This document shows, piece after piece, positions 13,466-20,771 of a stretch of 23,061 nucleotides of DNA. The position numbers and the translations under genes were made by a program. Source of the DNA: a virus. Where the stretch lies: positions 1 to 23,061 of IMG/VR virus record IMGVR_UViG_3300036770_001875; one strand, 5' to 3'. The notes under the pieces are model-generated. The model saw only the letters and a program-made list of their open reading frames with translations, made no database searches and was not told the DNA's origin. The stretch's first letter is position 1. Every line of letters begins with the position of its first letter.

Positions 13466-13828
13466 TTAGTGTCCAGAGCTCTACAATGTGATGTAGGCAT
13501 CGAAAGGGGAGGGGGGTTTGTATGATTGTATGAAAATGAAAAAATAAAAAAATACAAAAGAACCCTTGATTTACGGGCTTTGTAGCAATGTATGATTTGT
13601 ATTGTTAGAAAGAGGCTACGGGGGAAAAATGGGTACAACGGGGGATGCACTGGCTGCGTTTCTGCAAAGCTGCGAAAAAAATTTCCGGAAGGCGTTTTTT
13701 GCCAAAATCGACAATACAAATACTACATTCTTTGTTTTCAATGACTTAGGTTCAATACATTAATCCAATACATTATGTTTTTTTTTCATACATTCATACA
13801 AATGGTGCTTGACAAGGTTGCGAAAAAC
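13466..13828. other. AT-rich divergent control region with TGTAT repeats (possible origin)
   Basis: No gene with a ribosome site is visible here. The octamer TTGTATGA occurs twice in tandem at 13518-13533. Its inverse (TCATACAT then TCATACAA) occurs in tandem at 13786-13801, and ATGTATGA lies at 13588. TGTATTG or its inverse CAATACA occurs at about 13598, 13712, 13753 and 13766. A-tracts and a run of nine T's lie between. Clustered short repeats in an AT-rich divergent region are typical of phage origins or repressor arrays. A possible plus-strand -35 box (TTGACA, 13809-13814) has only a weak -10 partner at 13832-13837. Confidence 0.5.
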
Positions 13829-13852
13829 CGTTAAGCTGCTCGCAGCTTAACG
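13829..13852. repeat. Perfect 11-bp inverted repeat
   Basis: CGTTAAGCTGC, two bases, then GCAGCTTAACG form a perfect hairpin. On the minus strand it is followed by GGTTTTT, so it could stop antisense transcripts arriving from the right. No plus-strand T-run follows it. It lies at the right end of the repeat-rich control region and 16 bp before the first 33-bp box. Confidence 0.6.
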
Positions 13853-13868
13853 AAACGGGGTGGCGAGA

Positions 13869-13901
13869 TTAGGCTACCACGTTGACATGACCGTTCCCTG
13901 G
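13869..13901 (+). repeat. 33-bp direct repeat, copy 1
   Basis: This box begins TTAGGCTACCACGTTGACAT and ends GACCGTTCCCTGG. It is identical at all 33 positions to the copy at 14628-14660. It ends 64 bp before the -10 box of the first duplicated gene, where an activator site would be expected. It contains TTGACA, but no -10 box follows at a suitable distance. Confidence 0.9.
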
Positions 13902-13942
13902 CTCCCTTCGTCTTTGCCAAGCTGGTTGCATCATGGCAAGCC

Positions 13943-13971
13943 GTGGCAAAATATTGTTGATTTGGTACAAT
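13943..13971 (+). promoter_or_regulatory. Promoter of first duplicated gene
   Basis: GTGGCA (13943-13948), a 17-bp spacer and TACAAT (13966-13971), with TG one base before the -10 box. The same GTGGCA and TGG-TAYAAT elements occur before the second copy. The predicted start falls at the first bases of dyad site F, so the transcript would begin with that dyad. Confidence 0.65.
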
Positions 13972-13976
13972 GGCGG

Positions 13977-14003
13977 GACATTATGACGTTTGGTCATAGT
14001 GTC
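13977..14003. promoter_or_regulatory. 27-bp dyad, site F, at a transcription start
   Basis: The arms are GACATTATGAC and GTCATAGTGTC around GTTTG. The consensus C-G pair at one position is replaced by A-T in both arms, so symmetry is kept. It begins 5 bp after the -10 box and ends exactly 21 nt before the start codon at 14025, as in the second copy of the module. Confidence 0.75.
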
Positions 14004-14024
14004 TTAACCAACCAAGGAAACGAT

Positions 14025-14591
14025 ATGAAAAACGAAGCGATGTATCAAGCAGGTTCTTTGTTCGCTGATAGCGAAACCAGTGCCGACGAAGCATTGGAAG
14101 TCGGCGCTCGTGCCATTGGCGACAAGCCGACCTTTGACCATTTCATGGCATGCCGAGCCGTGTTTGTTGATGCGTACGTGAGCCGCAAGCCGAACGCCAA
14201 AGGCGATGCGAGCGATCAAGCATGGAAGCGATTCAAGGATCGACTGGTTGCCAAGTTTGCTGTGACCATACCGCAAGCACCAAGCAAAGCCGCAACTAAA
14301 AAACGAGCCGAGCGCAGTGCAAAGCAGGAAGCACTGCTCAAGCAGTATGAGCACGCAACACCCGCCGAGCTCACGGACATGTTACGCAAGCAGTACGAGG
14401 CACAAGCAAAGAACCCGATGATTGACGACAAGAAAATCAACGAGCTCAAAGCAGTGCTCAAGGCAAGAACCAAAGGCGACCAAGCCGAGCAGGTCGCACT
14501 GCTCAAGTCGCTTCGTGCTGACGTATCGAAATTGGCCAAGGCATGCGGCGACCCAGCGAAACTTCGCAAGGTTATTGCACTGCTCAAGTAG
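14025..14591 (+). CDS. Duplicated-module protein, copy 1, 188 aa
   Basis: The start ATG at 14025 has AAGGAA at 5 nt and follows the dyad by 21 nt; upstream in-frame codons back to 13860 run through the promoter and are not coding. The protein is a paralogue of the next gene: both have YQAG or FSAG near the start, KPTF or NPTF, a YVSRKP or YHSVKP segment, a GDxA line, a Pro-Ser-Lys hinge, AxxKKAExR, and a Lys/Ala-rich coiled-coil half. The second half repeats ALLK several times, each encoded by nearly the same 12 bases. No known family is recognised. It ends at its own terminator. Confidence 0.75.
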   Translation: MKNEAMYQAGSLFADSETSADEALEVGARAIGDKPTFDHFMACRAVFVDAYVSRKPNAKGDASDQAWKRFKDRLVAKFAVTIPQAPSKAATKKRAERSAKQEALLKQYEHATPAELTDMLRKQYEAQAKNPMIDDKKINELKAVLKARTKGDQAEQVALLKSLRADVSKLAKACGDPAKLRKVIALLK

Positions 14592-14607
14592 CAAAGCAAA
14601 AGCAACG

Positions 14608-14629
14608 AACCCGCGCAAGCGGGTTTTTT
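14608..14629 (+). terminator. Intrinsic terminator after duplicated gene 1
   Basis: AACCCGC, a GCAA tetraloop (GNRA type) and GCGGGTT form a 7-bp stem followed by TTTT. It lies 17 nt after the stop codon. The second 33-bp box starts within its T-run. Confidence 0.9.
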
Positions 14630-14660
14630 AGGCTACCACGTTGACATGACCGTTCCCTGG
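14628..14660 (+). repeat. 33-bp direct repeat, copy 2
   Basis: Identical at all 33 positions to 13869-13901, and placed at nearly the same distance (62 bp) before the -10 box of the second module. The flanking bases on both sides have diverged. Confidence 0.9.
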
Positions 14661-14700
14661 TCGGTCTTGGCTGGACAATGACTGGGGAGCATGGGATAAC

Positions 14701-14728
14701 GTGGCAGAAAATGGCAATGTGGTATAAT
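14701..14728 (+). promoter_or_regulatory. Promoter of second duplicated gene
   Basis: GTGGCA (14701-14706), a 16-bp spacer and a perfect TATAAT (14723-14728) with TG one base upstream. The layout repeats that of the first module. The predicted start is at or next to the first base of dyad site E. Confidence 0.75.
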
Positions 14729-14735
14729 GTCATCT

Positions 14736-14762
14736 GACATTCTGAGATTGGCTCAGATTGTC
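14736..14762. promoter_or_regulatory. 27-bp dyad, site E, at a transcription start
   Basis: The arms are GACATTCTGAG and CTCAGATTGTC around ATTGG. The innermost consensus C-G pair is changed to G-C in both arms, keeping symmetry. It begins 7 bp after TATAAT and ends exactly 21 nt before the ATG at 14784. Confidence 0.75.
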
Positions 14763-14783
14763 GTTAACCCAAAGGAGTAGCAA

Positions 14784-15449
14784 ATGAGTAGCAAGAAGCC
14801 AGTAGTTGCAGCCCCCATTGCCCCAGTTGTGCCAGTTCAAATTTTGACTGGGGATCAGGAGAGCGCAGCCTTTTCAGCAGGTGCAGGAGAAGCTAGGACT
14901 AGCTTAGACCGTCTAGCCAGTGCAGAAGGTTATGCACGAGCTCTCGGATCCAATCCTACTTTCCTGCAATGGGAGAGCATGAGGGCTAAGTGGGTTGAAG
15001 GGTATCACTCAGTGAAGCCAGATACGACTAGCAATGCAGGAGATAAGGCCTTCAATGGCTTTGCCAAGTATCTTAGCGAGCTATATGGTATCGACAAACC
15101 CAAGTCCACTAGCGCAGCAGCAGTGAAAAAGGCTGAGGAGCGCAAAGCTGCTGTTGCTAAGCTAGAGGAGAAGTATCAGGATCAGGATCTGCCCCAGATT
15201 ATGCAACAGATCGAACGGCAATATGAGAAGCTAGCCAAAAGCCCCAGTGATACTCACGCAGAGAAGAAGATCAAGGAGCTAAAGAAAATTGCGAAGCTTA
15301 AAGCTAGCGATGAGAAGGCTGAGCTAGCTGAGGAGATCAAGCAATTGAAGGAGGAGATCAGGAGCATGCTATCAGCGCAGCGTAATGTTGACGTATTACG
15401 TGAGGTGCATGATTGCTTGAGCCAGTACGTTAGCAATGAGGAGGAGTAA
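14784..15449 (+). CDS. Duplicated-module protein, copy 2, 221 aa
   Basis: The ATG at 14784 has AAAGGAG about 8 nt upstream. The protein has a Pro/Val/Ala-rich start (about 1-20), then a domain paralogous to the previous gene (FSAGAGEARTSL, NPTFLQWESMRAKWVEGYHS, GDKAFNGFAKYL, then KPKSTSAAAVKKAEER), and a long Lys/Glu coiled coil from about 115 to 195. Its base composition differs from copy 1: CTAG occurs nine times here and never there. It forms an operon with the small gene one base downstream. The function is unknown; strong signals suggest high expression. Confidence 0.8.
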   Translation: MSSKKPVVAAPIAPVVPVQILTGDQESAAFSAGAGEARTSLDRLASAEGYARALGSNPTFLQWESMRAKWVEGYHSVKPDTTSNAGDKAFNGFAKYLSELYGIDKPKSTSAAAVKKAEERKAAVAKLEEKYQDQDLPQIMQQIERQYEKLAKSPSDTHAEKKIKELKKIAKLKASDEKAELAEEIKQLKEEIRSMLSAQRNVDVLREVHDCLSQYVSNEEE

Positions 15450-15450
15450 C

Positions 15451-15672
15451 ATGGATAGCAAGGAGATAACCAAGCTTTACTTGGAACTAATCCAGAATGA
15501 TCTGCGCGACATCATGGATAAGATCGACAGTGATTATCAGTACGCTATCGTTAGCGATCTAAGGCTCAGGCCCGACTATAGGGTTAAGCTTATCCTTCAG
15601 ACTACTAAGTTTAGAGCTAGTATCTTTCGCCTATGGGATAACATCGAACAATATTCCAATAGCATAGAATAG
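15451..15672 (+). CDS. Hypothetical small protein, 73 aa
   Basis: The ATG at 15451 has GAGGAG 4 nt upstream, one base after the previous stop. A longer frame from 15436 lies inside the previous gene. The product is acidic and helical (MDSKEITKLYLELIQNDLRD, IMDKIDSDYQYAIV, then TTKFRASIFRLW). No family is recognised. It shares the second module's promoter and the terminator 22 nt after its stop. Confidence 0.75.
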   Translation: MDSKEITKLYLELIQNDLRDIMDKIDSDYQYAIVSDLRLRPDYRVKLILQTTKFRASIFRLWDNIEQYSNSIE

Positions 15673-15693
15673 CCCAGTAGCAGCAGCTAGACT

Positions 15694-15722
15694 AACCCCA
15701 GACTAACCCTCTGGGGTTTTTT
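15694..15722 (+). terminator. Intrinsic terminator of the second module
   Basis: AACCCCAGA, a 7-nt loop (CTAACCC) and TCTGGGGTT form a perfect 9-bp stem running into a TTTTTT tract. It closes the operon of the 14784 and 15451 genes. Confidence 0.93.
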
Positions 15723-15844
15723 ATTGCCCAGACTCAGACCCCACCCAATCCCATACCCCCAAAAATCGACCGGTTACCCTAGGGCGACACATGCACACTG
15801 TTTTGCACAGTTAATCTTCATTTTTCAAAATACCCCCACCCCCC

Positions 15845-15873
15845 TTGTAAAATTTTGTATATGAATATATGAT
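15845..15873 (+). promoter_or_regulatory. Probable late-operon promoter
   Basis: TTGTAA (15845-15850), 17 bp and TATGAT (15868-15873) lie in an AT-rich stretch of the 200-bp gap between the terminator and the terminase small subunit. The boxes match 4 of 6 and 5 of 6. No other gene is visible in 15723-15923, and no member of the dyad family is present. Confidence 0.6.
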
Positions 15874-15923
15874 GCGATTCTAGAAACGAGCCCCCCTTCC
15901 ATTTTTGGAGTCCCGTTTCCTCC

Positions 15924-16565
15924 ATGCCCATTACTATTACGCCAACTACAGAGCACCCCGTACCTAAATCGTTTAAAGACGAGCATGCGGATTCTTTACG
16001 CGAAAATGCTAGAGCCGTTGCTAACACAGCGTCTATCCTGGTGGAATTAGGTATGCCGTTTGAAATGACGGCAGAAGATGAGGAAGAAGCTCGAAAGCTA
16101 TTTAATAGCTTCGATAAACAAAAGGGCGAAGAAAAAGACGGGCATAACCCAGCCTCACTTTATGATGGCTCTACCGCTGTCAAATTATCCGCACTGCTAG
16201 ATGCGTATGATAAGCAAGTAGTAACTGATGCTGTCCAGGTACGCACCTTTATTACTAATAAGCTACTAGAATTATCTGCTTGCGGCGATGCCAAGAATGA
16301 GCTGCGTGCTCTAGAGCTGCTTGGCAAAATGTCAGATATTGGCGCGTTTACTGAGAAATCTGAAATCACTATTACCCACCGGACTGCTGATGATTTGCGG
16401 AAAGCTATCGAAGATAAGATCCATCGGCTGCTTGGTGGAGATGTTATTGATGTTAAGCCTGTTAGTGTTGTGCAAGAAATTACAGTGGAACCTATAGATG
16501 CAGACGAGCCAGCAGGAAGTTCAGAAGCTACAGACGCTTCTGGCGAATCTTCCGAAGATACCTGA
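15924..16565 (+). CDS. Terminase small subunit (probable), 213 aa
   Basis: It lies directly before, and overlaps, the terminase large subunit. The protein has a helical N-terminal half (DEHADSLRENARAVANTASILVEL), a central segment (ALLDAYDKQVVTDAVQVRTF), then NELRALELLGKMSDIGAFTEKSEITITH, a line recurrent in phage terminase small subunits, and an acidic Ser/Glu tail. It should recognise the phage packaging site and feed DNA to the large subunit. A GGAG lies 13 nt before the ATG, which is a long spacing. Assignment rests on position and this motif. Confidence 0.75.
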   Translation: MPITITPTTEHPVPKSFKDEHADSLRENARAVANTASILVELGMPFEMTAEDEEEARKLFNSFDKQKGEEKDGHNPASLYDGSTAVKLSALLDAYDKQVVTDAVQVRTFITNKLLELSACGDAKNELRALELLGKMSDIGAFTEKSEITITHRTADDLRKAIEDKIHRLLGGDVIDVKPVSVVQEITVEPIDADEPAGSSEATDASGESSEDT

Positions 16566-18027
16566 AGCACAGCTTCGCTCGCTGTTAGCAGATCTAACGC
16601 AACATGAAAGGATGCGGGGTCGTGAACTTGCGGCGTCTAACTTTTTGGCGTTTGTTAAGAGGGTGTGGCCTTCGTTTATTGAGGGTCGGCATCATAAGAG
16701 AATGGCGTCGGCGTTTGAAAAAGTGGCTGAGGGCAAGATCAAGCGCCTAATTATTAATATGCCGCCTCGACATACCAAGTCTGAATTCGCTTCTTATTTA
16801 CTTCCGGCGTGGTTCCTAGGTCGATACCCCAACAAAAAAGTTATTCAGACAGCCCACACTGCTGAATTAGCGGTTGGTTTTGGTAGGAAAGTACGAAACT
16901 TAGTCGATTCCGATACTTATACGGACATTTTCCCAAATGTTTCGCTACAGGCAGACTCAAAAGCTGCCGGTCGATGGAACACAAATAAGGCAGGTGAGTA
17001 TTTTGCTATCGGTGTCGGCGGTGCTGTGACCGGTAAGGGTGCTGATCTGCTAATTATTGACGATCCGCACTCGGAACAAGAGGCTGCATTAGCTGCAACT
17101 AACCCAGAAGTCTACGATAAAGTGTACGAGTGGTACACATCTGGCCCTCGTCAGCGTCTACAGCCGGGGGGTTCCATCATTATTGTGATGACTCGGTGGG
17201 GTTTACGTGATTTAACGGGCCAAGTTGTCAAAGCGAGTGCCCAAAGAGGTGGTGATGACTGGGAAGTGATTGAGTTTCCTGCGATTTTGCCCTCTGGAAG
17301 CCCACTTTGGCCTGAATTTTGGTCATTAGATGAGCTTTCAGCCCTTCGAGAAGAGCTTCCTAACTCAAAATGGCAGGCTCAGTACCAGCAACAGCCCACT
17401 TCTGAAGAAGGTGCCATCGTTAAACGCGAATGGTGGAAGAAATGGGAGAAAACTAGCCCTCCTAAATGTGATTTCATCATCCAATCGTGGGATACCGCCT
17501 TCGAAACGACGACACGTTCGGACTTTTCAGCGTGTACGACCTGGGGTGTGTGGACTAATGAGGATGGGGATACCCATATTATTTTGCTTGACTCGTATAA
17601 AGCACGGCTTGAGTTCCATGAACTAAAAAAGAAGGTGCTAGAGCTTCATCAAGAGTACGAACCTGATGCGCTAATAGTAGAAAAAAAGGCTTCTGGCATA
17701 TCCCTCTACCAAGAGTTGCGTCGGATGGGGGTACCCGTGTCTGAGTTCACCCCAAGTAAAGGCAACGACAAAATCACACGGTTAAATGCAGTATCTGACA
17801 TTATTGCGTCTGGGCGTGTCTGGGTTCCAGAAACGAACTGGGCGGAAGAACTTATTGATGAGGTTGCAAGTTTTCCTTCCGGCGAGCATGATGACTTGGT
17901 TGATGCTACGACGCTAGCATTAGCACGCTTCAGGAATGGCGGTTTCTTACGGTTGCCCATCGATGAGCCTGAAGAGACCCCCTATTTTAAAGGCCGTAAC
18001 AATCGGCGCGGTTACTACTTGTCGTAG
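16498..18027 (+). CDS. terL: Terminase large subunit, 509 aa
   Basis: The ATPase domain has Walker A PPRHTKS (89-95), Walker B LLIIDDP (Asp188-Asp189) and the coupling motif IIIVMTRW (about 227-234). The nuclease domain has QSWDTAF (Asp332), LIVEKKASG (Glu395) and GEHDDLVDATT (Asp465-Asp469), the RNase H-like acidic set. It pumps DNA into the capsid and cuts the concatemer. The gene starts 68 bp inside the small subunit; a shorter start at 16612 (MRGRELAASN) is possible but would trim a helical N-terminus often present in the family. It ends 8 bp before the portal gene. Confidence 0.97.
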   Translation: MQTSQQEVQKLQTLLANLPKIPEAQLRSLLADLTQHERMRGRELAASNFLAFVKRVWPSFIEGRHHKRMASAFEKVAEGKIKRLIINMPPRHTKSEFASYLLPAWFLGRYPNKKVIQTAHTAELAVGFGRKVRNLVDSDTYTDIFPNVSLQADSKAAGRWNTNKAGEYFAIGVGGAVTGKGADLLIIDDPHSEQEAALAATNPEVYDKVYEWYTSGPRQRLQPGGSIIIVMTRWGLRDLTGQVVKASAQRGGDDWEVIEFPAILPSGSPLWPEFWSLDELSALREELPNSKWQAQYQQQPTSEEGAIVKREWWKKWEKTSPPKCDFIIQSWDTAFETTTRSDFSACTTWGVWTNEDGDTHIILLDSYKARLEFHELKKKVLELHQEYEPDALIVEKKASGISLYQELRRMGVPVSEFTPSKGNDKITRLNAVSDIIASGRVWVPETNWAEELIDEVASFPSGEHDDLVDATTLALARFRNGGFLRLPIDEPEETPYFKGRNNRRGYYLS

Positions 18028-18035
18028 GAAAAATC

Positions 18036-20402
18036 ATGGCTATTGACAAATCACTGTATTCAGCCCCAGCAGGGATCAACACCACCATAATCGGTATGGA
18101 GCCTATAGCGCTGGAGATTGAACTACCCGACGATTCTGATGCGACAGGTGTCGAAGTTACGCTGACGCCGGAGCCTAAATCGGCTGATGATTTCGATGCT
18201 AACTTAGCTGAATTCATGGAAGAGTCAGAGCTGCAATCAATTGCCTCTGACATTATGGAGATGATCGACGCTGATATTAACTCGCGCAAAGACTGGGTTG
18301 ATATGTACGTCAAAGGCTTGGACGTTTTGGGGCTACGGTACGACGAGGTGACAGAACCTTGGGATGGTGCATGCGGCGTGTTCTCTACGCTACTAACAGA
18401 AGCAGCAATTCGGTTTCAGAGCGAAGCTATTACTGAAACATTCCCCGCAGCAGGTCCAGTAAAGACAAGCATTATTGGTCAGTGGAGCCCCGACATCGAA
18501 GAAGCAGGGCGCAGGGTTCAGGCTGATATGAACTATCAGCTTACGGACAAGATGCCTGAGTATCGGTCGGAGCATGAGCGTGCACTTTGGGCGCTGTCTC
18601 TTGCAGGCTCCTCGTTTAAGAAAGTCTACTACGACCCGACGGTCGAGCGGCAGGTGTCGATGTATGTGCCTGCTGAAGATGTCATCTTGCCTTATGGGGT
18701 AACCCACCTTCATAGGGCCGAGCGCATTACGCACATCATGCGTAAGACTAAGAATGATATTAAGCGTTTGCAGGTTGCTGGGTTCTACCGAGAAGTAGAT
18801 CTGGGCGAGCCGCTTAGTAGTCAGAATGACATCGAGAAAGCCAAAGCTCAGAAAGAAGGCTATAACCCGTCAGACGATAACCGGTATCAGATTTATGAAG
18901 TGCATATTGAGTATGACTTGCCGGGGTATGAGGAAGAACTGCCGTTACCCTATGTCATTACGATTGATAAAGGCACTAATAAAATCCTAGCGATACGTCG
19001 CAATTGGAAAGAAGCCGATAAGAGACATCGTGCTCGCCAGCACTTCGTACACTATATATACATCCCTGGCTTTGGCGCTTATGGCTTTGGGTTGATCCAT
19101 ATTATTGGTGGTTACGCTATCGCAGGCACGATGCTGATCCGTCAGCTTGTGGATGCTGGTACGCTGTCTAATCTCCCAGGCGGGTTGAAGTCTAGAGGGC
19201 TTCGGATCAAAGGAGATGACACACCGATTGCCCCAGGCGAGTGGCGGGATGTCGATGTCCCAGGCGGTGCAATCAAAGACAACATCCTCCCGCTGCCTTA
19301 TAAAGAACCTAGTCAGGTTCTATTGTCGCTGCTTAATCAGATCACAGACGAAGCAAGAAGGCTTGGCGCTATTGTCGATATGAAAGTTAGCGACATGAGT
19401 GCTAACGCACCTGTCGGTACGACGCTAGCTATTCTTGAGCGGCAGTTAAAAACGATGGGCGCAGTCCAAGCCCGTGTACACGCTGCAATGAAGCAGGAGT
19501 TCAAGCTTCTCAAAGAAATCATCCGCGACTACACCTCGCCAGATTACAGCTACGTCCCGCAAGATGGCTCGCCACAGGTTAAGGCCGAGGACTACGACAT
19601 TGTTGAAGTAATTCCGGTGTCTGACCCCAACGCCTCGACAATGGCTCAGCGGGTTGTGCAGTATCAGGCAGCGTTGCAGTTAGCTCAGGGTGCACCACAG
19701 TTATATGACCTGCCCCGCTTGCACAGACAGATGCTCGATGTGCTTGGCGTTCCTAACGCTGACAAGCTTGTGCCGACCGATGACGACCAGAAGCCACGCG
19801 ACCCCATCAGTGAGAATATGAACGTGCTGAAGGGCTCGCCGGTAAAAGCGTTTATTTATCAGGATCATCAAGCGCATATCTCAGCGCACATGAACTTTAT
19901 GCAGGATCCGACGGTCGCTGCAATGCTTGGTCAAAACCCGATGGCAGGTGCGATGCAGGGTGCGATGATGGCTCACATCAACGAGCATTTAGGGTTCTTA
20001 TATCGCCAGCAGATCGAAGAGCGGATTGGTGCGCCCCTACCCCCGCCCGATGCCGAGCTGTCTCCCGAAGAAGAAGTGGCAATGTCCCGGTTTGTGGCAG
20101 AAGCATCCAAGCAAGTGCTACAGATCCATCAAGGTGAAGCTGCTCAACAGCAGAACCAGCAGATGGCACAAGATCCGCTTATCCAGATGCAGCAGCAAGA
20201 GTTGCAAATCAAAGCGGCTGAAGTACAGCGCAAAGCTCAGAAAGATGCCATCGACGCTCAGGAAACTAGAGAGCGTTTAGATATTGAGAAAGCACGGTTA
20301 GCCCAACAAGAACGGCAGTCCAACGCTAAAAACCAGATAGACATATTTAAAGATGCAAATAGAAACAGAGAACGAAGTCAACGAAGAAGCCCTGAGAAAT
20401 AA
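18036..20402 (+). CDS. Portal protein, 788 aa
   Basis: It directly follows the large terminase and has podovirus-type portal features: an N-terminal domain with DINSRKDWVDMYVKGL and WDGACGVFSTLLTEA, a clip and stem core with SLAGSSFKKVYYDP and HFVHYIYIPGFGAYGFG, the GGAIKDNILPLPYKEPSQV region, and SDMSANAPVGTTLAILE. The last 150 residues are Gln-rich coiled coil (QQQNQQMAQDPLIQMQQQ, then RLAQQERQSNAK), like the long barrel of the P22 portal. It forms the dodecameric DNA gate and anchors head assembly. The ATG has GGAAAAATC upstream. Confidence 0.95.
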   Translation: MAIDKSLYSAPAGINTTIIGMEPIALEIELPDDSDATGVEVTLTPEPKSADDFDANLAEFMEESELQSIASDIMEMIDADINSRKDWVDMYVKGLDVLGLRYDEVTEPWDGACGVFSTLLTEAAIRFQSEAITETFPAAGPVKTSIIGQWSPDIEEAGRRVQADMNYQLTDKMPEYRSEHERALWALSLAGSSFKKVYYDPTVERQVSMYVPAEDVILPYGVTHLHRAERITHIMRKTKNDIKRLQVAGFYREVDLGEPLSSQNDIEKAKAQKEGYNPSDDNRYQIYEVHIEYDLPGYEEELPLPYVITIDKGTNKILAIRRNWKEADKRHRARQHFVHYIYIPGFGAYGFGLIHIIGGYAIAGTMLIRQLVDAGTLSNLPGGLKSRGLRIKGDDTPIAPGEWRDVDVPGGAIKDNILPLPYKEPSQVLLSLLNQITDEARRLGAIVDMKVSDMSANAPVGTTLAILERQLKTMGAVQARVHAAMKQEFKLLKEIIRDYTSPDYSYVPQDGSPQVKAEDYDIVEVIPVSDPNASTMAQRVVQYQAALQLAQGAPQLYDLPRLHRQMLDVLGVPNADKLVPTDDDQKPRDPISENMNVLKGSPVKAFIYQDHQAHISAHMNFMQDPTVAAMLGQNPMAGAMQGAMMAHINEHLGFLYRQQIEERIGAPLPPPDAELSPEEEVAMSRFVAEASKQVLQIHQGEAAQQQNQQMAQDPLIQMQQQELQIKAAEVQRKAQKDAIDAQETRERLDIEKARLAQQERQSNAKNQIDIFKDANRNRERSQRRSPEK

Positions 20403-20565
20403 CGGGTACGTCCTTACTTCGAAAGAAGTGAGGAATGCTCGGTACGACGTGTGCCGAGCGTGCCCTAATTTGCGTTCTATGGTGAAGACTTGCACGCAGT
20501 GCGGGTGCTTTATGCCTGCTAAAACGTGGTTAAAAAACGCTAAATGTCCTGATTATTGGTGGTGA
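20353..20565 (+). CDS. Zinc-ribbon protein, DUF6171-like, 70 aa
   Basis: The cysteines CRACP, then CTQCGCFM, then a final AKCPDYWW match the compact DUF6171 pattern: a CxxC pair, a CxxCxC cluster and a closing Cys-Pro-x-x-Trp. Members are small phage-encoded zinc-binding proteins of unknown role, often in late operons near portal genes. The ATG at 20353 lies 50 bp inside the portal gene, and no better start is visible. Confidence 0.8.
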   Translation: MQIETENEVNEEALRNNGYVLTSKEVRNARYDVCRACPNLRSMVKTCTQCGCFMPAKTWLKNAKCPDYWW

Positions 20566-20567
20566 GT

Positions 20568-20771
20568 ATGTCGAACGAACGCATGATGTTAGATCACTTG
20601 TTCAATAAATTAAAAGAACGCGAACGCGAAACAATGGACGCAATGGCTGAAGGTAGCAGTAAAGATTTTGCTGAATATAGGTATTTGTGTGGCGTCATCC
20701 AAGGTCTGCGCCGTGCAAGGATGGAGGTTCAAGACCTTGTGCAACGTTACGAGGATTATGATAATGACTGA
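20568..20771 (+). CDS. Small helical late-operon protein, 67 aa
   Basis: The ATG at 20568 (MSNERMMLDHLFNKLKERE) lies just after the upstream stop and has GGTGGTGA before it. The chain is helical, with EYRYLCGVIQGLRRARMEVQDLV as the core, resembling short coiled-coil proteins found between portal and scaffold genes in phages. Its role is unknown. It overlaps the next gene by 8 bp. Confidence 0.75.
   Translation: MSNERMMLDHLFNKLKERERETMDAMAEGSSKDFAEYRYLCGVIQGLRRARMEVQDLVQRYEDYDND

Noticed and set aside
13616-13645. Possible G-quadruplex from three G runs
   Set aside because: Only three runs of three or more G occur close together, one short of a canonical quadruplex.
13426-13719. 97-codon minus-strand frame in the control region
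   Set aside because: It has no ribosome site, a low-complexity Phe/Ser/Pro-rich composition, and runs through the repeat array and the promoter at 13436-13464.
13860-14024. In-frame extension of the first duplicated gene to 13860
   Set aside because: It would place the 33-bp box, the promoter and dyad F inside the coding region; the ATG at 14025 has a ribosome site and matches the layout of the paralogue.
13869-14660. The two 33-bp copies as phage attachment sites
   Set aside because: No integrase is nearby, and both copies sit at equal distances before matching promoters, which fits a regulatory role better.
18818-18832. TAGTCAGAATGACA inside the portal gene, resembling one dyad arm
   Set aside because: No matching left arm precedes it and the outer block is TGACA and not TGTC.
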